In this document: piece after piece, positions 37,329-48,078 of the stretch
Layout of the letters: each line of letters opens with the position of its first letter
Position numbering within the stretch: position 1 is the first letter of the stretch
Source: Coriaria nepalensis
Lineage: Eukaryota > Streptophyta > Magnoliopsida > Cucurbitales > Coriariaceae
Direction: 5' to 3'
DNA length: 64,000 nucleotides
NCBI GenBank assembly: GCA_027186245.1
Contig: CP114498.1
Span: 3,541,501 to 3,605,500 of the forward strand
Notes under the pieces: generated by a model
The model's database searches: none
Seen by the model: the letters and a program-made list of their open reading frames with translations, nothing else
What the model was told of the DNA's origin: nothing
Program-made: the position numbers and the translations under genes

Positions 37329-37634
37329 GCAATAAAGGAGGAATGATCCGATTTTTTTCGAAATTAAGGAGGGAACCAAGCTAACCACGAGTATAATTTG
37401 AAGAAACCACCATGATTCGAAAATCTTAGCCACGAAAATTGAATTTGCAGAAGGTCGGGAGAGAGAGCGAGAGTAGTGAATTTTTTTTTTCTTTATTTTT
37501 CTTCTCTGGTTTGTCGCAACAGTAAGAGAATTAAAGACGTTTTAGTTTCACAAATTATAGTTTGACCCCCTATACTTTCAATATTATTGTTTTTATCCAT
37601 TTAACTTTTCAGCCCTTTTTTTTTTGTTCTCACA
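37329..37634 (-). repeat. Gypsy 3' LTR (minus orientation)
   Basis: Minus-strand LTR begins TGTGAGAAC at 37634, directly after a polypurine tract (AAGGGGGGGGAGAA, about 37648-37635). It is a diverged direct repeat of 41147-41455, sharing GAGGAATGATCCGATTTTTT, GGAGGGAACCAAGCTAACCA and ATCTTAGCCACGAAAATTGA. Confidence 0.85.
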
Positions 37635-37726
37635 TTCTCCCCCCCTTAAGAAATTCGATCTCCGAATTACTAACCTGTAACATTGAAGAGATGGGGATAT
37701 CTACTTCTCATCTCATCTTCAGGTTC

Positions 37727-38083
37727 CTAAGTTACTTCATCACTTGAATGATTTGTCCACACAACTTTAACTAGCCTCACCTCCTTAGAACGGAGCTTCT
37801 TTACTCGTCGATCTATAATGCCCACCGGCTGCTCGACATAGGATAAATTTGGTTCGGGTTGAACTGGCTTTGTTTGTAAGACATGGGACAAATCTAGCAT
37901 ATATTTCCAAAGTATTGATACATGGAAAACTGGGTGTATACCCGACATATCTGATGGAAGTGCTAAACGATAAGCCACCGCTCCAATCCGATCAAGGACT
38001 TCAAAAGGGCCGATATAGCTAGGGCTTAACTTCCCTCTGTCGCCAAATCTCATAACTCTCTTAAAAGGAGAAACCCGTAACAA
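37727..38083 (-). pseudogene. Gypsy integrase C-terminal region with chromodomain-like tail
   Basis: The minus-strand frame begins with the GDRGKLSPSYIGPFEVLDRI phrase typical of the integrase C-terminal domain and ends with VGIIDRRVKKLRSKEVRLVK, as in the chromodomain-like tail of plant chromovirus elements. In that group the tail guides insertion site choice. The rest of integrase (38084-39190) is broken into short pieces. Confidence 0.8.
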
Positions 38084-38808
38084 AACATAATCACCAATAT
38101 GGAATTCTAACTCTCTTCGCCTATGATTAACATAAGCCCTTTACCTAATTGCATCTTGAATGAGATCTGGTCCTACAAGTTATTTTTTACCCACTTCAAA
38201 CCAACCGATAGGAAATCTACAATGACGACCATATAATGCATCAAACGGGGCCATTTGGATACTAGCTTGATAGCTATTGTTGTAGGCAAATTTTTCTAAA
38301 GGAAAATATTGATCTCAACTACCTCCAAAATTAATATTTGATGCTCGAAGCATGTCTTCAAGTGTATTATTTGTTCTTTTTGGTTGTCCATCAGTTTGCA
38401 GATGTAAAGCGGTACTTAGATCCAGATGAGTACCCAAGGCTTCTTGGAACGCTCTCCATAACCGAGATGTAAATTATGGCCCTTTATCCGAAATAATAGA
38501 AACTGGTATCCCGTGCAGGCTAACAACTTTATCCAGATAGAGCTTTGCATATTGTGCAACTGTGTAGGTAGTCTTCACCGGAAGGAAATGAGCACACTTA
38601 GTCATTCTATCCACAATCACTCATATAGAATTGTACCCCTTATTGATACGAGGAAACCCCGTTACAAAATCCATTGTGATGTGTTCCCATTTCCATTATG
38701 GCACTTGGCGGCTTTGGTGCATTCCCGCTGGTTTCAGATGTTCTACCTTGACCCGTTGACAAGTAAACACCTAAAAACAAAGTCAGTACCATCTTTCTTC
38801 ATACCTTC

Positions 38809-39156
38809 CTACCAATAGATTTTTCTTAGGTCATGATACATCTTCGTTGACCCTGGATGAATGGAGTAAGTAGTAAGATGAGCTTCTTCTAGGATTTCCC
38901 TTCTAAGGCCATCCACATTAAGAACACAAATACGATGACATAAACGGAGAATCCCATCTTCCCCTATTATGAAACCTGAAGTCGCTTCCCTTCGATCTTC
39001 TCTAGTCATCCCACTTAACTTTTCATCTTTTAATCGAGCTTCTCGAATACGGTCTAACAAGGTTGGACATATTCGAATATGAGCTAAAAAGGCTCTAGTC
39101 TCATTAATTCCAAAACAAACTTCATTGCTTTCAAGTTGATGAATTTTAGCAATCAA
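38809..39156 (-). pseudogene. Gypsy integrase N-terminal zinc-binding fragment
   Basis: This minus-strand frame ends with EEAHLTTYSIHPGSTKMYHD and a short tail, which corresponds to the His/Cys-containing N-terminal part of gypsy integrase. The catalytic core that should follow (38800-38090) is disrupted by stops. Confidence 0.75.
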
Positions 39157-39195
39157 AGGTCTCCTTATTGATGAGATATGAGCTAAACTCTTAAC

Positions 39196-39594
39196 TTACT
39201 TCATGCTTAGAGCATCGGGCACCACATTTGATTTCCCTGAATGGTATAAGATAGTACAATCATAATCTTTAAGCAACTTTATCCAACGACGTTGTCGAAG
39301 ATTAAGATCTCTTTGCTCGAAAATATATTTCAAGCTTTTATGGTCGGTGTATATCGCTGTGGTTTCAGCATACAAATAGTGCTTGCAAATCTTTAGAGCG
39401 AACACTACTGCCGCCATTTTGAGATCATGAGTAGGATAGTTTTGTTCATGCTTCTTAAGTTGACAAGAAGCATAAGTAATAACTCGACCATCTTGCATCA
39501 AAACACAACCCAACCAATTCTCGAAGCATCGCAATAAACAGTGTAACCTCCGGATCCCAAAGGTAATGCTCGGATAGGTGCGGTTGTTAAACAA
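39196..39594 (-). pseudogene. Gypsy RNase H fragment
   Basis: Phrases [35 protein letters not shown] and [12 protein letters not shown] mark the RNase H domain of a Ty3/gypsy polyprotein. The AIYTDH catalytic Asp is present. A stop and a frame shift separate it from the reverse transcriptase. Confidence 0.85.
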
Positions 39595-39748
39595 GTCTTC
39601 AGTTTCTAAAAACTCTTTTCACAAGCTTCTGACCATTAAAACTTTACACCCTTCTGAGTTAACTTAGTTAATGAGGAAGCAATTCGGGAGAAATCCTTGA
39701 CAAAGCGTCGATAGTACCCTGCCAACCCTAAAAAGCTACGAATTTCAA

Positions 39749-40723
39749 TTACCGAAGTCGGTATTGGCTAACTGCTTCGATCTTAGCCGGGTCTACATGA
39801 ATGCCCTCCTCAGAGATTACATGGCCTAGGAATTCCACACAGTTCATCGAAAATTCACATTTAGAGAATTTGGCATATAATCGATGTTCCCTCAAAGTTT
39901 GCAAAACTATCTTTAAATGAAGTGCATGTTCTTCCTTACTCTTTGAGTAGACCAGTATGTCATCAATAAACACAATCACAAATCGATCTAAGTGTTGCTT
40001 AAAGACATGATTCATTAATTCCATGAAAGCTACCGGAACATTAGTCAAGCCGAAAGACATCACAAGGAATTCATAATGCCCGTAATGTGTGCGGAAAGCT
40101 GTTTTAGGAATATCCTCGCCCATAACCTTTAACTGGTGATATCCTGAACGAAGATCAATCTTCAAAAAGCATTTCACACCCTGAAGTTGATTAAACAAAT
40201 CATCAATTCGAGGAAAGGGGTATTTATTCCGAATAGGCACCTTATTAAGTTGTCTGTAATTGATACACAACTGTAGGATTTCATCCTTCTTTTTCACAAA
40301 TAAAACCGCTGCACCCCAAGGAGAGACACTGGGACGAATAAACCCTTTCTCTACTAATTCATTTAATTGCTCCTTCAACTCTTTAAGTTCTGCGGGAGCC
40401 ATCCGATATGGTGGTATGGATATAGGATCACAACCGGGAATAACATCAATACAAAATTCTATCTCCCTATCAGGAGGTAATCTGGGCAATTCTTCTAGGA
40501 ACACATCCGAAAATTCATGAATTACCGGGACATCCTCGACACTCGCTTGCACATTACGAGTGTCTCTTATTGTGGCTAAATATGCATAACACCCCTTCTT
40601 AAGAAGTTTTCTATCTTTCAATGCCGATATCAAATTAGGTGGCAACATATTACCTTCCATAGTTATGAAAAAAGCTGGTTCTTTTAGTAGCTCAAACTTA
40701 ACCAGTTTATGATGGCAATCCAA
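39749..40723 (-). pseudogene. Gypsy reverse transcriptase fragment
   Basis: A 324-codon minus-strand frame covers the fingers and palm of reverse transcriptase, including [35 protein letters not shown] and the polymerase motif VFIDDIL, where the usual YxDD reads FIDD. The frame is open over most of the domain but the element as a whole is broken on both sides. Confidence 0.88.
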
Positions 40724-40744
40724 AGTTGTATGATAAGAGGCTAA

Positions 40745-41065
40745 CTAATCCATGCCTAATATAACATCAAAGTCGGACATATCGAACATGATCAAATCTG
40801 CTACCAACTCTCGTTCCCCAACACTAATGACACATGACTTATATACCAAGTCAACATCAATAAATTCCCCTATTGGTGTAGCCACTGACAAATACTTGTC
40901 TAATAAAATTGGGTCCCTATCAAACCGGCTAGCCAAGTATGGTGATACAAAGGAGTGCGTGGATCCAGGATTAATTAATATATGAGCATAAAAAGAGTTA
41001 ACTTGAAGTGTACATGCTACCACTGCATTAAATGTTTGGGCATCCTGCTGAGTCAAAGCATACAC
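40745..41065 (-). pseudogene. Gypsy aspartic protease fragment
   Basis: The frame reads FYAHILINPGSTHSFVSP around the active site, where a functional element would have D-[ST]-G; here the visible triplet is NPGS, so the catalytic Asp seems lost. Later FDVILGMD matches the end of the protease domain. The reading frame ends just before the reverse transcriptase frame. Confidence 0.8.
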
Positions 41066-41146
41066 CTTTGATTGCCCTCTCCCAGAAGACGATGATGCAC
41101 CTCTACCTCCGGAACCTCTCCCTGAACCCTGACCCCCAGACGGTTA

Positions 41147-41455
41147 GCAATAGAGGAGGAATGATCCGATTTTTTTTTAAAAATTGAGGAGGGAACCAAG
41201 CTAACCACGAGTAGAATTTGAAGAAGCCACCATGATTCGAAGATCTTAGCCACGAAAATTGAATTTGCAAAAGGTATGGAGAGAGAGCAAGAGAAGTGAA
41301 TTTTTTTTTCTCTGTTTTTCTTATCGCAGCAGCAAGAGAACTAAAGAGGTTTTAATTTTAAAAATTATAGTTTGACCCCTTATACTTTCACTATTATTAT
41401 TTTTGCCCTTTGACTTTTCAACCCCCCCCCCCCCTTTTTTTTTTTGGTTCTCACA
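41147..41455 (-). repeat. Gypsy 5' LTR, truncated at its inner end
   Basis: This is a diverged copy of 37329-37634. The minus-strand start TGTGAGAACC lies at 41455. It includes a run of 13 C (41422-41434) followed by T. It is joined at about 41147 to gag/protease coding, so the inner LTR edge may be missing. Confidence 0.85.
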
Positions 41456-41458
41456 AAC

Positions 41459-42539
41459 ACCATAGTCCAATGTTCCACAACTTTATCATCCTCATTCACG
41501 AAAGCATCAAGAGTGGTCATATACTCCTGACTTGATTCTTCCTTGGTTGGCTTTAAGATTCAATGGATGACGAGATGTATTAAACAAATATCAAAGTCAC
41601 TTTAATTTCAATCGGTATGATAAACTAAAGTACTAGATGAATTAAATAAATGAAACATTATTTAGTTTTTCCTACTCCACTTCTTGTCATTTTCATTACT
41701 GACAGGTGGATCCACTGATGACTAATTTAAAATCCTAAGCATTCGATTCTCATTACCTCGAACTCTAGCTTTCCTTCCAAGATAAAGAATGGTTTTGTAA
41801 CCATATACCTATACAATTATGAATTAACTATTAGCAAACATAAGCCAAAATATGGTAAACGATAAATATAAACTATAACCTGTAAAGCAAGCAGAAATCC
41901 AATAAGTTATAAGTTTTTTCTTTCGACTTCGTTCCTTTCTACCGATCCCTATGTGCAACTGCCTTCTTCTTAATATCTTTCTTCAAAGATTGAATTGTAA
42001 GCTCATAACTACGTCTACCCCAAGGGTATTGCTCGAGTCGGCCTAAATTGTTGGCTATGGACAATGTTAATGGCTAGATCTTATTCCTACACCCCTGTGC
42101 CAAAAGGACTGTCTCAATGAAGTAAACAATAGTCATCTTCACAATCTCACCGTCCTTGTTACTCCATAGTTGATCATCACTTCTAAATTTCTCTGCTAGC
42201 TCCGACACATTGACAAACCCCCGACTAAGATACTTATTCAACAAGTGCTCATCTTTTTTTATCCGTTTAATTATATGGTTCGGAAGTTCTGCATGATATT
42301 TTAATTCTGTCACCAATGCAAACTCTCTCAGGCCAAACCACATAGGCTTCTTACGGTGTGTAAACCACAATTCGTGCTTCTTCTTGCACTCCACTCGCCG
42401 AAGAAGGAAAAGGTTCATAAGTTGGTCTGAGTTCTTAAGTTGACTACTCACATCTAGAAAATGTCCCAAACAAGTAGACTTAAAAAACTCCAACTGTACT
42501 AGGGTCAATTTCTTTCTTATATTAGCAATCACCACTTCC
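41459..42539 (-). pseudogene. DUF1985-type gene fragment, MULE/Ulp1-associated
   Basis: The minus-strand frame 42535-42074 reads VIANIRKKLTLVQLEFFKST, GHFLDVSS, LWFTHRKKPMWFGLREFAL and TIVYFIETVLLAQG, typical of DUF1985, a domain found with Ulp1-like peptidases carried by plant Mutator-like elements. An in-frame TAG at about 42072 is followed in the same frame by YPWGRRSYELTIQSLKKDI, the usual continuation. Further conserved pieces appear at about 41740-41800 (KTILYLGRK) and 41460-41560 (EESSQEYMTTLDAF). Similarity stops at the gypsy 5' LTR, so the gypsy element probably inserted here. No peptidase domain is visible. Confidence 0.78.
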
Positions 42540-42697
42540 TACTTTGATATCCCAGTAGTGCGGATCTTAAAATGAAGATTTTGAGCAATTATAGATTCTA
42601 GCTCACGATATATAAGAATTTGATCCATCTAAAATGAAAAATAATTAAACAAAAATATATAAAACTAAATTAAATTAAAAAAATAATAAATTTCGAG

Positions 42698-42903
42698 ACC
42701 ATCGAGCCGTTTATAATGACTGCTCGATGGCTCGATGGGAATATTAATGTCCATCCAGCAAGAAGTTCATATATACTACTCGATTGCCCGATGGCTCGAT
42801 GTTCATTCGTAGATCAGTGCATAAGAACTTCTTGCTCGATGGCTCGACGGACATTAATATTCTCATCTAGCCATCAAGCAGTCATTATAAACTGCTCGAT
42901 GAT
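42698..42903. repeat. Long imperfect palindrome with GCTCGATGG motif
   Basis: The left arm (42698-42768) and right arm (42825-42903) are inverted copies. Shared pieces include TTATAATGACTGC, ATATTAATGTCC and AAGAAGTTC with their complements. GCTCGATGG-type motifs occur several times in the arms and in the 56-bp loop. The right arm contains an insertion of about 8 bp relative to the left. No coding function is seen. It lies just upstream of the DUF1985 fragment. Confidence 0.85.
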
Positions 42904-43894
42904 CTAAGCCCTGTAAATACTTCAAATTTCAAATCAAAATGAATATAATCACTCCAAAAAAACATGAAATAGAAATCAATATTTCATTGTCATTCTGGTA
43001 CTATCTTCGATTTTTTTTGAATTTCTTCATATTTTTTCGACTACTAACTTTTACGAAACTAAAGGCTTGAGCTTCCGTTTTCTACAATTCGAATTGTGTT
43101 CGTGACAGTAGAATTTATGAAAGTTAGGTTTCAAACGTTTTCTATGTTTTGTATATGAGCTTTCGTTTTATGCGTATGTGTTCCTGTTTTAGCTTCTGCA
43201 TGCGTATTCGTTAAAGGTCATTTAATAAAATGTTAATTTTTTTATTTTTTAAAATTAAAAAAAATGAAACTATTATTTTAATAAATTCTATAATAGACTT
43301 AAATTCTAAAATATTATTTCTAAATAGATTATTGGCCAAATTCTTTTTTTTTTAAATGGGTAGTCAAACAGACCCGTACCATCTCTCATTTTCTAGATAT
43401 CTTTAACCATAAGAAAATTCCAAAAACCCTCATGCAGAATTCCATTTCACTTTATGTATAAGCGTTTAGCCAAAAATGGCAAATATAATAACGTCTCCTT
43501 CTTTAGTTGTCTTTACATAATAAAGAAAAGTAACTGCAAAAGAAAATCAAAATCCAGCTGTTACATGACAAGTAATACTGCCCAAAAGAAAGAAGGGAAA
43601 AAAAAAAAGTGGGGACAGAATCCTGCAAGCTCAACTCCAGTTTGGAAACTCATCAGTTACTGAAATTTTATTCAGAAAACGTTAAACCATAGTTAATACC
43701 CCCATAAAAGCTTTACCACCATTAGAGCCTCCTTTTCTACAGAGCTTTGATTCCTCCCCCCTTTTTAATCCAAGCAGAGACCCGCCCAGATTTCAATTTC
43801 TATAAGAACAATTTGTTGGATTCGACAGTTCCTTGTAGTAATTTTTCTGGGTTATTCTTTTGGGAGGGAAAATTTCAGGAAGAAAATAATCTCC
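42904..43894. other. Intergenic DNA and AHP leader
   Basis: No gene is supported before the AHP start. The frames at 43454 and 43747 lack motifs. The last about 150 bp are probably 5' UTR of the AHP gene. Confidence 0.5.
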
Positions 43895-45515
43895 ATGGAT
43901 GTTGTTGCTCAGCTGCAGAATCAGTGGAGTCAATACACTTCATCTCTACTTGCTGAGGTTAGATTTTTTTTTTTCCCGCTATTTTGAGACATTATATGAT
44001 CTGGAAATGAGAAATTCTTTGTGGGTTTTAGCTTCTTTGTAGGATTGTAAGCGATTAATTTTGGTGATAATGAACGAACGTTTTTTCTTTTCACTTTTTG
44101 CATTAAAGTTTGCTGAAAAAAGGAACTGATTTTGAAATCCTCACCCCCCCCCCCCCCCCTCTTTTTTTTGGGTAAAAAAGGGAATAGTGGATGATCAGTT
44201 TTGCCAGCTGAAGAAATTGCAGGACGAAAACAGTCCAGATTTTGTAGTTGAGGTCGTCTCTATCTTCTTTGAGGATTCTGGAAAGCTTATTGGCAATATG
44301 GCTAGAGCTCTGTGAGTATTATTATTATCATTATTATTTCTACTCCTTTCACTATCTCCATTTCCCTATCTGTTCCCCTTTTAGTTTGAATGGTTTTACT
44401 TTCAGGTTCTTTTGATCACATCTGGTAGGTTTGTGGATGTTTTGAGGGAAATTATTTTAGGTTTATTCAGGTTGGTAGGCAGTTGGGATTTTGGGTAAAA
44501 ATTAGTGTCTGAGATAAACTGAAGTTTAGGAGCTCAAATTGGATTGTAGATCCAAACTGTGGGTGCAACAAATAATTGCGAATCTGAACTTTTTATTTGG
44601 GTTAGAGAGATGGATATTCATTTATGTCCCTACTTGAATCTGGGTCTTAATTGTTATGCTATTGCATGCAATCTTGGAGGCTTTCCTGTTAATTAATTCA
44701 TTGTTTTCGATTTTGTAGAGAACAAAGGATTGTGGATTTCAAAGAGGTAGATTCCAATGTTCATCAACTCAAGGGTAGTAGTGCAAGGTTAGAGGAACAG
44801 TTTCTTCCTCTCTCTTTTTTTTTTCCCACCTTCTCTTTTTAGCTGCTTGATGATATCACTGCTCGTTGGAATTATCTTTTAAATGGGTTTGATTCACACG
44901 CGAGATTTTTGTATGATTAAAGCATAGGTGCAGTGAGGGTGAAAAACGTGTGCATTAACTTCAGAGACTTTTGCGAGGTTCAGAACCTTGAACGGTAAGC
45001 TTTTCTTCACTTTGTTTTCTGACTTTCAGTTTTTCTTCAATGCACTCACTCTCCTTTTCTTTTTTTCTTCTCTAAAGCGGATCTCTTCCTTGTTTTTATT
45101 TGCCAATTTCTGTATGTAAGTAGTTCATGATTCAATATTCTGTGTTGATATTAATAATGATATTATGTTCGGACCCTTAAATCTGTTCTATTGAAAAGTG
45201 ATGAAGGCTAAGAACATCATTACAATTTTAAATTATTCATTGATCATCTGTCTAGGTGTGTGGGATGTCTACAGCAAGTTCAATATGAATGCTCTTTATT
45301 GAAGAACAAGCTTGAGTATTTGTTCGCAGTAAGTATTCATAATCCACCTTACTATGTACAACTGCTTTCTTCTATCTTTCTTCACCAAAACAACATTATC
45401 ACTTTATCAGTTAGTTTCTCATATGCATCCTTTTATTTTTTTCATGGGCTGGTGATTCTTTTAGCTGGAGCAAAAGATTTTGGCTGCTGGTGGGTCCGTT
45501 CCTATCATGGACTAG
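43895..45515 (+). CDS. Histidine-containing phosphotransfer protein (cytokinin signalling)
   Basis: AHP proteins carry phosphate from cytokinin receptor kinases in the membrane to response regulators in the nucleus. Six exons fit: 43895-43957, 44181-44311, 44719-44787, 44923-44994, 45256-45328 and 45465-45515, giving 152 residues, the normal AHP length. The conserved HPt motif reads [13 protein letters not shown] with the phosphorylated His at about residue 80. [26 protein letters not shown] and the C-terminal [10 protein letters not shown] are typical helices of the four-helix bundle. The protein begins [11 protein letters not shown], so this start is well supported. Intron 1 contains a 16-base run of C. 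It resembles AHP1-type more than the pseudo-HPt AHP6, because the His is present. Confidence 0.95.
44144..44159. repeat. Poly-C run of 16 in AHP intron 1
   Basis: Sixteen consecutive C bases lie just before the acceptor region of intron 1, interrupting the T-rich tract expected upstream of the AG. The run is followed by CTTTTTTTTGGG. Confidence 0.95.
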
Positions 45516-48078
45516 AATCTCTCAGGAATTGAAGAAAAGAAAAGGAATTGAAGAAAAGGAAAGAACAGATCAAAGGCCTCCTAGCAAATGATCTCCTCCT
45601 ACGATCTTGGTTTTTTTTGTCTACATCTTGTATTGGGATGTTAATCTTGGAGCAATATGAATGAGTAGAATGAGTGGAAAATATATTTGGTAGAATCTGA
45701 TTTTTAGAAAAATGGGTGTGGAATCAGTAAGTAAGTTCCATATTTCCTCCTCCATATGGAAATCAATGGAATTGTTTTTAATAAAAATAGAAATAAAAAA
45801 GTAGGTTCTTACTTAATGATTGTAATAGTAAGCTAATAATGGAATGATTCTCGATTCCATAATCAAACATGATTAACCAACCCATTGGCAGTGTGCTTGG
45901 GAGAAACTGTAGGTTTGTCCTATAGTATGGACTGGGCCTCTCACAAATGCCCCAATGCACTCGAGAGTTGATTCTGAAAGCTTCTATGGATGTGTGGTGT
46001 ATTTTCCTCTAGGCTCTAGCAATTAAAATTAAGTAAATATCAGCACAAAAGATCGCAAAAAAGTTGATGTTGCTTTCTTTTATGGGTGAAGAATAAGGAT
46101 GGAGTTCGAGTAGAATATAATGTAGATAGAATGTGTTATGGAAACCAAAGTAGTATATGACGAATTGACGATGCTTTCGTCTAGTATGTATACATTATCG
46201 GTTGTAGATATAGAATCCCCAAATAGTTTGGAACAAGTGTATTCAATTTGTTCAAAGGACAAACTACTATGTAAAAGATTCCTATTTTAGAAATAAAGCA
46301 ATAGTGCAAGAGATATAAGGTTTGTATTTCACATTAGCTCCTACAAGATAAAAAAGTTTGTTTTAATCTTCTTCTTGTTCTCCTCAATAATTGGATAGGG
46401 TGTTTGAGTTGTAAGAATGTTCTTAGCCATGGCTGAGAATGGTGGAAGAGGGTCTCATAGCATTTTTTTACCATCTCATGTCGATCTATTTAAGTCCAAC
46501 CTATTTAAGCGGGAATGAATGGAAAAGATTTTAGATAAAATGTGGAATCAAAATGGGAGGTAAATATGCATATTCCGTGAATGGGAGGTAATAGAAGCAT
46601 ATGGATGGCTTGCAAGGGGTTTTTTGTAGCTGGATGAAGAAGACGTGATCACCATTCACATTATTTTCTACCTACTTGGTTGTTGAGGTTGCTGGCTGCA
46701 ACCTGCTTGCCTTCCTGCCTTCCTCCATTGTCCGGATTATACATTTAGTGTAGTGGGACCCACTTGGGAGGTTGCGTTTAGCTTCCTAATTTTTTTTTTG
46801 CCTCCATAATTTTTTGGAAAACTTGTAAAGAGTATTTTTGTTGAATGTTTAAAATATAAAAAAAAATTTAATAGTAAGATTTATTTATTATATTATATTT
46901 TAAAATTTTCTTCCTTATTAATGGTTTCATAATTCGAAAACATCTTAATTTAATTTAAAATCTTTTAAGATATTTTTTTATTTATAATTTTTATTATGAT
47001 GATTTGATCTTTCTATATTTATATTTTTAGATTTTGAAAAGATTTTGACTAAAAAATAGAAGTTGAAAAGATTTTGACTAAAATAGATTTTGCCTAGATC
47101 TTGAATACATCACAAGCTTTACTTCGGGTCCAAGTAAATGTTCTTTGAAGGTGAAACATTATGTGTAAATATATTTCACTCACAGTAATAAATATTTTTT
47201 AATTAGATTTATATTTTAAAAAAAATTAAAATATAACTTTATTTTAATTACATATATAATACATATAATAATATATATTAATATATCTTAATATATCGTT
47301 GATGCGATCCATCCAAAATTATATCCTCCCTACAAATTAGGCAAACAAACGACAAAAATTCAACCTTTTAATTTGTCTTATTGTCTGAAACAAGTAGAAT
47401 AATGAACAGGATCCCAGTTAACCCCACTCTGTTAAGAAACTAGGGCAGTTCCCATTTGTCATATCGACATCTTTTAGAGGGTTCGCTTGTAATTTAACCC
47501 AAAAAATCCCCCCCCCCCCCCTATCTGACGTGTCGAGTCCAACATAGCCGTTGACATTTGCCGCGTCATTTTATCCCAACCTTCCCCTTCCGCCTCCTTG
47601 CTTGCTTCCCAGGCCAAGTGGACCAACCAAGCCTCTACTTCAACCAGTCACGTGTACCCCGTACCAAACTTACCTGATTAGCTGTCACCTCGAGCCTTTG
47701 GTACGAGGCCTCCACGTAGGCTCGGACAACCGTTTGGCCCCGTAGTACCAAATATCGATAAAGAAGCAAAATACTCTCTACTCTCTACAGTAACAAACAA
47801 TAAACAAAAATGTAAAACATCAATTCAGGGCCTTGTAAGTAGTAGTCATTGCATCTTTCTCTCAGAAGCCAAAAGGAAGAAAAAGGAAAATAAAAATTTA
47901 TCAGAAAAAGCAAAAATCCTCTCAAGAACAAGAAGAAGAGGAGGAGGAGGAAGAAGAAGAAGATTAATAGTTGAATAAATTTCGGTTTCTTCCTTTTCAG
48001 GCAAACAGATTATCATTTTTCTTTCTCTATAAGAGTCCGTTAACATTACTTCTTTCTCATTTCTAAGCTTCATCAACA
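45516..48078. other. Intergenic DNA between AHP and LRR genes
   Basis: No gene is supported. At 47033-47090 a roughly 28-bp phrase (GAAAAGATTTTGACTAAAA) is duplicated. A run of 14 C occurs at 47508-47521. The final about 250 bp (47820-48078) hold a purine-rich GGA/GAA tract and are probably the LRR gene leader. Confidence 0.5.

Larger units (their letters stand above)
37329..41455 (-). mobile_element. Ty3/gypsy retrotransposon with internal gag deletion
   Basis: On the minus strand from 41455: 5' LTR (41455-41147), a glycine/arginine-rich gag tail, protease, reverse transcriptase, RNase H, integrase remnants, an integrase C-terminal/chromodomain-like end, polypurine tract and 3' LTR. The order PR-RT-RH-IN is that of Ty3/gypsy. 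The 5' LTR joins directly to the end of gag, so the primer-binding site and most of gag are missing. Stops and frameshifts break pol, so the element cannot move by itself. It sits next to a DUF1985-type pseudogene and appears to have inserted into it. Confidence 0.88.
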
